Position numbers and translations under genes: made by a program. From Parabacteroides sp. FAFU027 (GTDB taxonomy: Bacteria; Bacteroidota; Bacteroidia; Bacteroidales; UBA7332), in the NCBI RefSeq assembly GCF_022808675.1, contig NZ_JAKZKV010000004.1, positions 329,884 to 393,883 of the forward strand: 64,000 bases of DNA, in the 5' to 3' direction. The notes under the pieces were generated by a model. That model saw nothing but the letters and a program-made list of their open reading frames with translations. It made no database searches and was not told the DNA's origin. Below are positions 44,303 to 53,444 of this stretch, one piece after another. The stretch's first letter is position 1, and the number at the start of each line of letters is the position of its first letter.

Positions 44303-47300
44303 ATGAAGACAAAATTGACTAGGCTCTTACTCTCGGTTTCATTTCTGGCAATGGCTTTGAATATGCATGCCTGGGTGGGAAGTGCAATGCCACGGCTGCA
44401 TATCGAAGGTCGTTATCTGAAAGATTCTCACGGAAATAAGGTAAATCTTCACGGCTTTGCCCAAACTTACAGTCCATGGTTCAATGAACAGGGTACAAAA
44501 TGGACAAACTATGATGTTGCGGGATGTTTGAATTACAACAAAAGTAAGATTGATGGGATTATAGCTGCAGGATGGAAAGTGAATTTCATGCGCTTACATA
44601 TGGATCCTTATTGGTCCAATACACCGGGGGTAAATACTACAGGTGAAAATGATATTTCGGCATTTGATGAGAGCCGATTTAGAACCTATCTGGATCAGGT
44701 ATTTATCCCCATGGCTGAATATGCCATTTCGAAAGGACTGTATGTTGTTATGCGTCCTCCCGGTGTTTGTCCGGATACCATATCCGTTGGTAACGAGTAT
44801 AATAAATACCTGATTAAAGTGTGGGATATCGTGTCGCAACACCCGAAACTGAAAAATAATCCGGCCATCATGTTTGAGCTGGCCAATGAACCGGTAAGAA
44901 TTCTTGGTCCTAATGGTGATTACGGTAGTGGTTCGCAAGGCCATTTCGATAACCTGAAGAAGTTCTTACAACCTGTAGTTGATACGATGCGAGCCAACGG
45001 CTGCTCAAATATACTCTGGGCTCCAGGATTGGGATGGCAGGCGAAATACAAGGGATTTGCCATCAATCCAATAGAAGGAGATAATATCGGTTATGCCATA
45101 CATGTCTATCCGGGTTGGTTTGGTAGTCAGGATGGTGGAAATACATCGACCATCAACGGATATGACGGTTTTAAGGCTGCATGGGATGACGAAATCAAAC
45201 CGGTCTCCGATTTCGCGCCAATTATGGTTACCGAGATGGACTGGGCCGATGCAAAATATAACTCTTCGTGGGGTAAAGGGCTGACCGGTACCGCCGGAGG
45301 AACCGGATTTGGCGCCAATTTCAAAAAAATCATGGACGAAACCGGTAATGTGAGCTGGTTGATTTTTACAGATGCAAATCTGATGGCACAGTTTAAAGAT
45401 GTTGCTCCTGCTGCTGGCGAAAGCTACACCTTCCTTAATGATCCTGAAGCCTGTCCGTGGGCTGCTTATCACTGGTTTCAGAACTATGCAAGTGTAAATT
45501 ATCCTCACCCCGAATATACCAACTTGTCGCATAGTGATAATGGGGATGGTACATTTACCAATCCGGTGGTGTTAGGTGATTTTCCTGATCCAGACGTAAT
45601 CCGTGTCGGAGACACTTATTATATGTCCACTACTACTATGCATAATTTCCCCGGTGCTACTATTCTGAAATCGAAAGACCTGGTAAACTGGGAATATTGC
45701 AGTAATCCATTGGACAAAATCGAATCAACCAACTGTTATAATCTGGATGGATGCAACCGTTACAGCCATGGACAGTGGGCGAGTAGCCTGAAATATCACA
45801 AAGGTACTTATTACCTCCATTTCAATACCCTGGATGAAGGCAGTTATCTGCTAACCGCTACAAATCCTGCAGGTCCCTGGACAAAAAAGAAATTATCGTC
45901 CTCATTCTATGATGCGGGGCTATTCTTCGATGATGATGATAAGATTTATATCGTCTATGGAATTAATAACCTGCATATAGCCCAATTGGATAATGACTTT
46001 AACGTGGTTAAAGACCAAGCCATAACTCTGGGTAATGTACAATCGGGAATCGTAAATACCGGAACAGAAGGCAGCCACCTGTACAAGATTAATGGCAATT
46101 ACTACATCTATGCAACTACCGGAGGTTATTACGCCACACAGGTTTGCTACCGGTCGTCTTCTATTTTTGGTACTTATGACGAAAAAGAGGTATTCAATAG
46201 TAACCGCATTCATCAGGGAGCTTTGATACAGACTCAGACCGGCGAATGGTGGACTATACTTTTTGCCGATAAGGGAGCATATGGCCGATTGCCAATGTTA
46301 GAACCTGTTAAATGGGTTGACAACTGGCCTATTGTCGGCGTAAACGGTAAAGATGTTACCACTTATACCAAACCGAATGTAGGCAAAACCTATCCGGCAA
46401 CTTATTTGCCAACCAATGATAATTTCCGTGATTACAAATTTGCTCCACAGTGGGAGTGGAACCACAATTCAGATAACTCAAAGTGGTCTCTGGTTAAACG
46501 TCCGGGATTCCTTCGTTTATATACGGCAAACGTAACGGATAGTCTTCCCAAAGCAAAAAATACGCTTACACAACGTATTCTTGGTTTTCCAGCTAATCAG
46601 AACCAGTCCTACGGAACGGTGAAAATGCACATCAAAAATATGGCCAACGGCGATTTAGTCGGATTAGCAGTCTTTCAGGATCCGTATGCATTCATTGGTG
46701 TGAAAATGACAAACGGTCAAAAGAACATAGTATGGTTGAATACCGGCACCCAGACACAACAGACCGGAGCGGCTATTACAGACAGTATCGTTTACTTCAG
46801 GGCTATTGCTAATTACAATACCAATAAGGCTGATTTCTATTATAGCACTGATAATGTAACCTTCACTCAGGTGGGTACGCTGGATATGAAATATAATCTG
46901 TCGGTTTTCGTAGGGAACAGGTTCTGTATCTTTAATTATGCAACCGAAGCCTTAGGCGGTTATGTAGATGTGGACTGGTTCTCAACCGAGAAAGATTTCT
47001 CGGAAGATACCTTTTTTGACAATTCATTTACCGGATACAGTGAAGAGACACTGACACTGACCAATCTGAAAACGGATAAGACGGATTTAAATCTGCTGAC
47101 GGGTAGCTCTAAAAGCTTTGCCATTACTGCTGTATATAAAGATGGTCATACCGAGGATGTTACCCTCAGTGCCACTTACACCAATTCCAATCCGGATGTC
47201 CTGACTATCAAAAACGGACAGATGGTGGCAAAAAACAATGGTGAAGCGACTTTAACGGTTTCCTACCAAGGTGGTATGGGTGATGCGAAGACGTTATCTA

Positions 47301-48673
47301 TTCATGTCAATTCAACCTATTTCCCATTGACCAGCGATTTGTTTAATCCTTCGATTTACGCGACCGGAACGTTCAATGCTACAACAAAGACGTTGGTTAC
47401 AGGTCAATATGGATTTGGTGGTTGGAATTATAGTACCGGTTTGGATTTATCAAATTATAAATATCTGGTGGCAAAACTAAGCAGCACAACATCAAGCGGT
47501 GCTTCTTTGAGGGCATACGATGAAAGCAGTTATTGGTCAACACCTACTTTAGTGGATTTTGGCTCAACCAAGCAAGCGGTTATCAATCTTGCAAATTCCT
47601 ACAAAACAAGTACGACTACGACCACTAAATTTGATCCATCACACATTTACATTGTAGGTATTTGGTCAGTTGGTAACTCACCAATTGTAATCAGCGACGT
47701 TTATGTAACCAACAACAGTGATTACTCAAAACCATTGGCTACCGACCCTGTAATTTCCATTGCGTCAAATCTGTTATCCGGAGGAAAGGTTAAAGGAGGC
47801 GGTATTTACAGTAAAGGATCATCATGTACTGTAACTGCAACAGCAGCAACAGGTTATACCTTCGCCAACTGGACTGAAAATGGCGTCATTGTTTCTTCGA
47901 ATTCTACTTATACCTTTACGGTGAGTTCAACCCGTTCATTGGTCGCCAATTTTACAATGAGTAATAGCAACTATCAGGTGAAAGCTACCGACTGTAGCTG
48001 TCGGGAAAGTAATGATGGTACTATCGGTATAATCTTTGCTCAGCCACTCAACTATACCGTTACAGTTACGGGAAGTAGTTATAGTAAAACCTCTTCTGCT
48101 TCCAGTTCGTATAGTCTCAATGGATTGGCAGCCGGTACATATAATATCAATATCACATCTGCTTCATTATCCGGTTATCAGATGAATTTCTCAATAGTAA
48201 TCAGTCAACCGCAAGAGTTAACTGTTCAAAAGGTAAAAACGGCAAACAGCGTTGCCCAATATAGTTTAGCCGGAGGAGAGAATTATTACATTTCGGTAAA
48301 TAATAAAACGTTTGTAACACGTTCAGCGTCAGTGGACGTACCATTGCGAAAAGGAGAAAACCGCATCAGTATCCGCACGGATAAAACCTGTCAGGGTATT
48401 TATGAAGAGACTGTTTCTGTAGATGAAAACGGTCAGATAATTCTTTATCCAAATCCGACTGAAGGCCCGATAACCATTGGTGTGCCTGGAAAAGAAGAGA
48501 AGGTGACTGTGGAAATAGTTACGCTAAGTGGAAGCATTCTCTACAAACAATTATTATCTGTGCAAACTGATAGGTTAATCAACATAAATGCGACAGCTTT
48601 ACCTGCCGGCATTTATACGGTAAGGGTATATGGTTCCACCATTAACGGTACGGCAAAAATGGTGAAGAAGTAA
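44303..48673 (+). CDS. Giant bifunctional GH5-GH43 enzyme with Ig, binding-type repeats and T9SS tail
   Basis: A 1456-residue secreted enzyme with two catalytic domains. After the signal peptide (about 1-24), a GH5 barrel (about 30-400) shows acid/base E196 in FELANEP and nucleophile E311 in VTEMDW. It is a paralogue of the GH5 at 58861 and probably attacks a beta-1,4 backbone. The GH43 propeller (about 420-700) has Asp in FPDPDVIRVG, Asp in FYDAGLFFDDDD and Glu in TGTEGSHLYK, all intact. It is followed by a C2-type sandwich (to about 895; GGYVDVDWF). Then come a bacterial Ig-like domain (about 915-1003), a binding-type sandwich (about 1005-1140), an InlB-like repeat (about 1147-1220), an SprB-like repeat (about 1225-1310) and a T9SS sorting domain (about 1375-1456; LYPNPTEGPITI). 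The extracellular enzyme could couple backbone cleavage with side-chain removal. Confidence 0.92.
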   Translation: MKTKLTRLLLSVSFLAMALNMHAWVGSAMPRLHIEGRYLKDSHGNKVNLHGFAQTYSPWFNEQGTKWTNYDVAGCLNYNKSKIDGIIAAGWKVNFMRLHMDPYWSNTPGVNTTGENDISAFDESRFRTYLDQVFIPMAEYAISKGLYVVMRPPGVCPDTISVGNEYNKYLIKVWDIVSQHPKLKNNPAIMFELANEPVRILGPNGDYGSGSQGHFDNLKKFLQPVVDTMRANGCSNILWAPGLGWQAKYKGFAINPIEGDNIGYAIHVYPGWFGSQDGGNTSTINGYDGFKAAWDDEIKPVSDFAPIMVTEMDWADAKYNSSWGKGLTGTAGGTGFGANFKKIMDETGNVSWLIFTDANLMAQFKDVAPAAGESYTFLNDPEACPWAAYHWFQNYASVNYPHPEYTNLSHSDNGDGTFTNPVVLGDFPDPDVIRVGDTYYMSTTTMHNFPGATILKSKDLVNWEYCSNPLDKIESTNCYNLDGCNRYSHGQWASSLKYHKGTYYLHFNTLDEGSYLLTATNPAGPWTKKKLSSSFYDAGLFFDDDDKIYIVYGINNLHIAQLDNDFNVVKDQAITLGNVQSGIVNTGTEGSHLYKINGNYYIYATTGGYYATQVCYRSSSIFGTYDEKEVFNSNRIHQGALIQTQTGEWWTILFADKGAYGRLPMLEPVKWVDNWPIVGVNGKDVTTYTKPNVGKTYPATYLPTNDNFRDYKFAPQWEWNHNSDNSKWSLVKRPGFLRLYTANVTDSLPKAKNTLTQRILGFPANQNQSYGTVKMHIKNMANGDLVGLAVFQDPYAFIGVKMTNGQKNIVWLNTGTQTQQTGAAITDSIVYFRAIANYNTNKADFYYSTDNVTFTQVGTLDMKYNLSVFVGNRFCIFNYATEALGGYVDVDWFSTEKDFSEDTFFDNSFTGYSEETLTLTNLKTDKTDLNLLTGSSKSFAITAVYKDGHTEDVTLSATYTNSNPDVLTIKNGQMVAKNNGEATLTVSYQGGMGDAKTLSIHVNSTYFPLTSDLFNPSIYATGTFNATTKTLVTGQYGFGGWNYSTGLDLSNYKYLVAKLSSTTSSGASLRAYDESSYWSTPTLVDFGSTKQAVINLANSYKTSTTTTTKFDPSHIYIVGIWSVGNSPIVISDVYVTNNSDYSKPLATDPVISIASNLLSGGKVKGGGIYSKGSSCTVTATAATGYTFANWTENGVIVSSNSTYTFTVSSTRSLVANFTMSNSNYQVKATDCSCRESNDGTIGIIFAQPLNYTVTVTGSSYSKTSSASSSYSLNGLAAGTYNINITSASLSGYQMNFSIVISQPQELTVQKVKTANSVAQYSLAGGENYYISVNNKTFVTRSASVDVPLRKGENRISIRTDKTCQGIYEETVSVDENGQIILYPNPTEGPITIGVPGKEEKVTVEIVTLSGSILYKQLLSVQTDRLININATALPAGIYTVRVYGSTINGTAKMVKK

Positions 48674-48694
48674 GATTGCCAGAAATGAATTATT

Positions 48695-48752
48695 CAATGG
48701 AACAAGCAATTTCACTATTTTATCATATTAGGGGATAACGCTTGTTCCATTG
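48695..48752. repeat. 13-bp inverted repeat between GH5-GH43 and lipoprotein genes
   Basis: CAATGGAACAAGC (48695-48707) and its exact complement GCTTGTTCCATTG (48740-48752) are separated by 32 bases. No T-run follows, so it is not a clear terminator. It could be an operator, a processing hairpin or a bidirectional terminator. It lies 48 bases before the chosen start of the lipoprotein gene. Confidence 0.6.
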
Positions 48753-48800
48753 GAAGAAAATAAGAAAAGTATATTCAACCAAGTGACATTCAATTTACCA

Positions 48801-49502
48801 ATGAGAACAAAATATTTATTCGCAACAATTGCTTTTATAGTAGCATTATTCATTGCCGGTTGTGGCGGTGATGAAAAAGATGAAGTGCTTCCTCCGGGTG
48901 CAATAGCGTTATTGTCTCCGTCAGGAACAAGTACCTGCATTCAGGGAACAACAGTCATTGCAGGGAAAACATCCTCAGTCTCTTTTTCATGGAAAGCGGC
49001 AAGCAATGCCGAAAGCTATCGCATAGACATCACAAACCTGAATACGCAGACTACTACCAGCCAGACTGTCAAAAGTTTATCCTGTAATGCGATACTGGAT
49101 ATCAATGCGTACTATTCATGGAGTGTGAAGGCTATCAACAGCGGTGGTAGCACGAGCAGTGATACCCTGCAATTTTATCTTTCGGGCACGCCCGCCAGCA
49201 AGTATGCGCCTAACCCTGCTGACCTGACAGCTCCGGCATCAGGAGCGGTAATCAATGCCAATGGGGCAGCTACAGTACAGGTTACCTTCCAATGGACAGG
49301 TAGTGATTCGGATAACGACATTGCAGGTTATACTTTTTACCTCGATAATACAGATGCATCGACGCTTGTTACATCTTCCCTCACATCTGCTACCACCACA
49401 CAGACGCTTACAAGTGGTAAAACTTATTACTGGAAGGTGGTTACGACCGACAAAGCCGGAAACAGTTCCATATCGACAGTTAGTTCATTTCAGGTTAAAT
49501 GA
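48801..49502 (+). CDS. Lipoprotein with two Fn3-like domains
   Basis: A 233-residue predicted lipoprotein. The ATG at 48801 is chosen because it directly precedes the lipoprotein signal (FIVALFIAGC, lipid Cys at 21). An earlier ATG at 48750 lies inside the inverted repeat and would add 17 polar residues. After the Cys comes GGDEKDE, an acidic stretch like the export signals reported for surface lipoproteins in Bacteroidota. Two Fn3-like sandwiches follow (about 45-125; SFSWKAASNAESYRIDI; and 140-233; VTFQWTGSDSDNDIAGYTFYLD). It has no enzyme motif. Its place between xylanolytic enzymes suggests a surface glycan-binding or scaffold role, in the manner of SusE/F-position proteins, but there is no direct sequence evidence for sugar binding. 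Confidence 0.8.
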   Translation: MRTKYLFATIAFIVALFIAGCGGDEKDEVLPPGAIALLSPSGTSTCIQGTTVIAGKTSSVSFSWKAASNAESYRIDITNLNTQTTTSQTVKSLSCNAILDINAYYSWSVKAINSGGSTSSDTLQFYLSGTPASKYAPNPADLTAPASGAVINANGAATVQVTFQWTGSDSDNDIAGYTFYLDNTDASTLVTSSLTSATTTQTLTSGKTYYWKVVTTDKAGNSSISTVSSFQVK

Positions 49503-49529
49503 AAAAGACTTAATTAAATGAATACAGAT

Positions 49530-49578
49530 GAATGCAGGCATGCGATTTTTAGTTCTCGCGTTGTCTGCATTCTTTCCT
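49530..49578 (+). terminator. Hairpin after lipoprotein gene
   Basis: Outer stem GAATGCAG/CTGCATTC with an inner GCGA/TCGC pair, followed by TTTCCTTG. It lies 27 bases after the lipoprotein stop and may be a partial terminator. Confidence 0.55.
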
Positions 49579-49620
49579 TGATGTTGTCCGTATCATAATC
49601 TATAAATTAAAAACATGCAC

Positions 49621-51255
49621 ATGAAAAAACTACGAACAGTCAGTACGATACTTTTTATAAGTATGGCTGTCCTGGTATGCAAAGCGGCAAACAGACCCGC
49701 ATCGAAAGCTGTTAAGCAGCAAGCATCGACACAGAGCAGTACTCCTTTTACCAATCCTATCATGTGGGCCGATGTGCCCGATTTGTCTGTCGCAAGAGCA
49801 GGCAGTGATTTTTACCTGATCAGCACCACTATGCACCTGATGCCAGGTGGCCCTATTATGAAATCGAAAGACCTGGTTCACTGGGAGCCAATTAGCTTCG
49901 TATTTGACAAACTTAAAGATACTCCCAAATATGATTTAGTTGATGGGACTGTTTACGGGCGTGGGCAATGGGCCTCGTCTATCCGTTACCATAAAGGAAA
50001 ATATTACGTGCTATTCTCCCCTAATGACAATCCCTTTAGAGCCTATATTTATACCACTACCAATCCTGCCGGAAAATGGGAGGTGCTTTCCAGAACACCG
50101 CATTTTCATGATGCTTCACTTTTCTTCGATGATGATGACCGGGTATATGTTTTTTCCGGCACCGGATCTCTGAGAGAGTTGAAGAGTGATCTTTCGGATG
50201 TAAAGCCTGATGGCGTAGATATGAAGATTTTTGAAAGAGATTCTGAAGAGACCGGATTGCTAGAAGGCAGTCAGGTTATCAAGCATAATGGTAAATATTA
50301 TCTGTTGATGATTTCATGGCCAAATGGTAAACCTCGTCGTGAGGTCTGCTACCGGGCTGACAAGATTACAGGCCCTTACGAAAAGAAAGTGATTCTGCAG
50401 TCGACCTTTGGCGGATTCCCGTATGTGGGTCAGGGTTGCATTATAGATGACGAAAAGGGCAACTGGTACGGACTTGTATTTCAGGATCGTGGAGCTGTAG
50501 GTCGTGTACCTCTTTTGCTGCCTGTTCGCTGGGAGGACGGATGGCCAATGTTGAGTGATGCTAACGGTCAAGTACCTTTAACCGGAAAGGTTCCGTTGAA
50601 ACCATATGATACAGGCAAACGAATTGTCGAGAGTGATGATTTTAGCGGGGCAAAACTCAAAATCACCTGGCAGTGGAATCATAATCCGATTGATGAAGCC
50701 TGGTCACTGACCGAACGACCAGGATATTTACGATTAAAAACGAATAAACTGGCCGACAATCTTTATGCAGCTCACAATACCATAACTCAACGGATGGAAG
50801 GTCCCAAATGCAGTGGTGTCGTAGCTCTGGATTTGTCTAAGATGAAAGATGGAGATGTTGCCGGATTTAGTGCATTTAATGGTCATTCCGGCCTTTTGTC
50901 CGTGAAAATGGAAGGCGATAAAAAATACCTGACCATGTCAACGAATGTGGTTGATCTGGACAATAAAAGCAAAGCGATTCTTAACGTTGCTGTTGAAGAA
51001 AAAGCAAGAGTTGCTTTGACTCAGAATGTGATCTATCTGCGTATCGACGGTGATTTTAATCCGGGTAAAGATCTGGCTACATTCTATTACAGTCTGGATA
51101 ATAAGACCTGGATGCCGATTGGATTGGAATTCAAGATGATATTCGATTACAGAAAATTATTTATGGGAACGAAGTTTGCCATTTTTAACTATGCCACTAA
51201 ATCAAGCGGTGGTTATGTGGATGTTGACTTTTTCCATTATAAGAAATTTGAATAG
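49621..51255 (+). CDS. GH43 beta-xylosidase-type enzyme with C2 sandwich
   Basis: A GH43 with C-terminal concanavalin-like C2 sandwich, 544 residues. The ATG at 49621 (MKKLRTVSTILF) is preferred over 49615, which differs by two residues. The signal peptide ends near residue 25. The propeller has base Asp in WADVPDLSVARAG, modulator in FHDASLFFDDDDR and acid Glu in GLLEGSQVIKHNG. The C-terminal part (about 355-544) runs from WQWNHNPIDEAWSLTERPGYLRL-type sequence to GGYVDVDFFHY. It is a paralogue of the GH43 at 53445 and of the GH43 half of the giant enzyme. Enzymes of this type are beta-xylosidases or arabinofuranosidases. Specificity is not readable here. No T9SS tail is visible. Confidence 0.93.
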   Translation: MKKLRTVSTILFISMAVLVCKAANRPASKAVKQQASTQSSTPFTNPIMWADVPDLSVARAGSDFYLISTTMHLMPGGPIMKSKDLVHWEPISFVFDKLKDTPKYDLVDGTVYGRGQWASSIRYHKGKYYVLFSPNDNPFRAYIYTTTNPAGKWEVLSRTPHFHDASLFFDDDDRVYVFSGTGSLRELKSDLSDVKPDGVDMKIFERDSEETGLLEGSQVIKHNGKYYLLMISWPNGKPRREVCYRADKITGPYEKKVILQSTFGGFPYVGQGCIIDDEKGNWYGLVFQDRGAVGRVPLLLPVRWEDGWPMLSDANGQVPLTGKVPLKPYDTGKRIVESDDFSGAKLKITWQWNHNPIDEAWSLTERPGYLRLKTNKLADNLYAAHNTITQRMEGPKCSGVVALDLSKMKDGDVAGFSAFNGHSGLLSVKMEGDKKYLTMSTNVVDLDNKSKAILNVAVEEKARVALTQNVIYLRIDGDFNPGKDLATFYYSLDNKTWMPIGLEFKMIFDYRKLFMGTKFAIFNYATKSSGGYVDVDFFHYKKFE

Positions 51256-51285
51256 GAAGATTCATAATCCAGCAACAAACTAATC

Positions 51286-52848
51286 ATGAAAAAACGAACA
51301 TTATTAATAGCTATGTTACTTACAGTTGTAGCAAACTACTGTAAGGCAGAACAACCGGCACCGGTAAAAACAGACAAAGGTCTTGTTCAGGGTATTTATG
51401 AAAATGGCTTGACGGTTTACAAAGGAATTCCCTTTGCCGCTCCGCCAGTCGGAGATCTTCGCTGGAAAGCTCCTCAGCCGGCAAAAAGCTGGGAAGGCGT
51501 AAAACAAGCAGATAAATTTGCTCCGGCTCCTTTTCAGGGAGGAAACACTCCATCAGGAAAGAGCGAAGATTGCTTGTATCTGAATGTATGGACTCCTGCG
51601 AAATCGGCAGGTGACAAAATTCCGGTACTGGTATGGATCTATGGAGGCGGATTTAGTTTCGGATCTACTTCAGAACCGGGTTATTCCGGTGAAAAGCTGG
51701 CGCAAAAAGGAGTTGTTTTGGTTAGTATTGCCTACCGTGTTGGCCAGCTCGGTTTTATAGCTCATCCCGAATTGAGTGCCGAAAGTCCAAACCACGTTTC
51801 CGGTAATTACGGCTTGCTCGATCAGATAGCTGCATTGCAATGGGTTAAGAAAAATATTGCAGCCTTTGGCGGTGATCCGGATAAAGTTACCATCTTCGGA
51901 GAGTCTGCCGGAGCTATTTCAGTCAGCATGCTGTGCGCATCGCCTTTGGCAAAAGGCCTTTTTCAGGGAGCAATCTCTCAAAGCGGCGGCTCTTTCGGAC
52001 CTACCCGTTTGGTCTCTTTTCCGGGAGAAAACATGCAAACACTCAAACAGGCGGAAGCCGAAGGCGAGAATTATATGAAGAAAGCCGGCGTGACATCACT
52101 TGCCGAGTTGCGGAAAATTGAAGCCGACAAACTTCCTATGGGATTCGGAATGCCTGGTGGCTGGCCGATTGTGGACGGCGTTGTAATTCCCGACGATCAG
52201 TATAAGTTGTACGAAGCCGGCAAATACAACGATGTGCCGGTGCTTATTGGCTACAACTCTGATGAGGGTGCCAGCTTCTCGCACGAAAGAAACCCTGAAG
52301 ATTATATCGCAGGAGTAAAAGCACGCTACGGGAAATTTGCCGATGACCTTATAAAAGCTTATCCGGCAGCAGAAAACTCGGTACCTAAAACGGCCCGTGA
52401 CCTTGCTCGTGATGCTGCCTTTGGCTGGCATACCTGGAGTTGGGCTCGCCTTCAGACAAAAACGGGTAAATCAAAAGCCTTTTTGTACTATTTCGACCAA
52501 CATCCCGATTATCCGAAAGAGTCGCCTCGTTATGGCTTCGGATCCCCACACGGACAGGATGTCGGCTACGTGTTTATGCTTCTTGATCCATCTAATCCTC
52601 AAACTACAAAATCGGATCTTGCAATATCGGAAGCCATGGGAACTTATTGGACAAACTTTGCAAAATATGGTACCCCGAACGGCAAAGGCAGTGTAGAATG
52701 GCCGGCATTTAATGAGGGAAAACCTTCGGTAATGTACTTGCAACAAACACCCCACGTTGGATCAGTTCCAAGTCTGGAGTCACTCAAAGTGTTGGATAAT
52801 TATTTTAAATGGAGAAGAAGCCCGGAAGGTGAAGCCTGGGCAAAATAA
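51286..52848 (+). CDS. Secreted type B carboxylesterase
   Basis: A 520-residue COesterase-family protein with signal peptide (about 1-21). Visible family marks are GIPFAAPPVGDLRW, EDCLYLNVWTP, the oxyanion GGGFSFGS, and GGDPDKVTIFGESAGA with nucleophile S207. The acid Glu is probably in YNSDEGASF, and FGSPHGQDVGYVF carries the catalytic His. Relatives in Bacteroidota hydrolysis loci are used as broad esterases. In this cluster a feruloyl or acetyl ester of xylan is the likely natural target. The 30-base gap from the preceding GH43 and the 9-base gap to the DUF3237 gene mark an operon. Confidence 0.92.
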   Translation: MKKRTLLIAMLLTVVANYCKAEQPAPVKTDKGLVQGIYENGLTVYKGIPFAAPPVGDLRWKAPQPAKSWEGVKQADKFAPAPFQGGNTPSGKSEDCLYLNVWTPAKSAGDKIPVLVWIYGGGFSFGSTSEPGYSGEKLAQKGVVLVSIAYRVGQLGFIAHPELSAESPNHVSGNYGLLDQIAALQWVKKNIAAFGGDPDKVTIFGESAGAISVSMLCASPLAKGLFQGAISQSGGSFGPTRLVSFPGENMQTLKQAEAEGENYMKKAGVTSLAELRKIEADKLPMGFGMPGGWPIVDGVVIPDDQYKLYEAGKYNDVPVLIGYNSDEGASFSHERNPEDYIAGVKARYGKFADDLIKAYPAAENSVPKTARDLARDAAFGWHTWSWARLQTKTGKSKAFLYYFDQHPDYPKESPRYGFGSPHGQDVGYVFMLLDPSNPQTTKSDLAISEAMGTYWTNFAKYGTPNGKGSVEWPAFNEGKPSVMYLQQTPHVGSVPSLESLKVLDNYFKWRRSPEGEAWAK

Positions 52849-52857
52849 TTCTGAAAG

Positions 52858-53394
52858 ATGAAAAAACTAATTTATATAGCGGCATTTATTTTATGTGCTT
52901 ATCAAACCATCAATGCCCAACACAGCAATTCGGTTAAATCTGATTCTTTGTTCAAAGATTTCAAGACCGAGTTTATGTGGGATGCGAAGGTGAAAATTAG
53001 CGGCATGATTAATGTCGGAGAAAGTAAAAGAGGAGTGAGGCGGGTGATCCCAATAACGGGAGGCACTTTCAGCGGCCCTAAAATTAAAGGGGTAGTGTTG
53101 CCCGGAGGCGAAGATTGGCAATTGGTTCGTCCCGACGGCGATACCGAGTTGAATGCACGCTACCTCCTGAAAACCGATGACGGTCATGTCATTCAGGTTA
53201 TTAATCAGGCATTGATGCACACCGATACTCAGAGCAGGGCTTTTTACTGCAAATCGGTTATCGATTTAGAAGCGCCAACAAAAAGCCCTTACGATTATCT
53301 GAACCATGCCATATTTCTGGGTACGCTAACGATGCCTGTGTTAAAACCTGGAGAAGAGCCGTATGTGATTATTAGCGTGTATAAGGTTTTGTAA
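52858..53394 (+). CDS. Secreted DUF3237 protein, function unknown
   Basis: A 178-residue protein with signal peptide (about 1-20) and a DUF3237 beta-barrel, recognised by GVRRVIPITGGTFSGPKIKG and VLPGGEDWQLVRPDG. The function of DUF3237 is not established to my knowledge. Such genes often sit next to esterases or hydrolases of aromatic compounds. Here it starts 9 bases after the type B carboxylesterase stop, so translational coupling is plausible. It has no obvious catalytic triad. A role in handling the released hydroxycinnamate or in ester hydrolysis is only a guess. Confidence 0.82.
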   Translation: MKKLIYIAAFILCAYQTINAQHSNSVKSDSLFKDFKTEFMWDAKVKISGMINVGESKRGVRRVIPITGGTFSGPKIKGVVLPGGEDWQLVRPDGDTELNARYLLKTDDGHVIQVINQALMHTDTQSRAFYCKSVIDLEAPTKSPYDYLNHAIFLGTLTMPVLKPGEEPYVIISVYKVL

Positions 53395-53444
53395 AGCTTA
53401 TACATCTGTCTTGAAGCATAAACCATTAAAATCAATAATTAATT

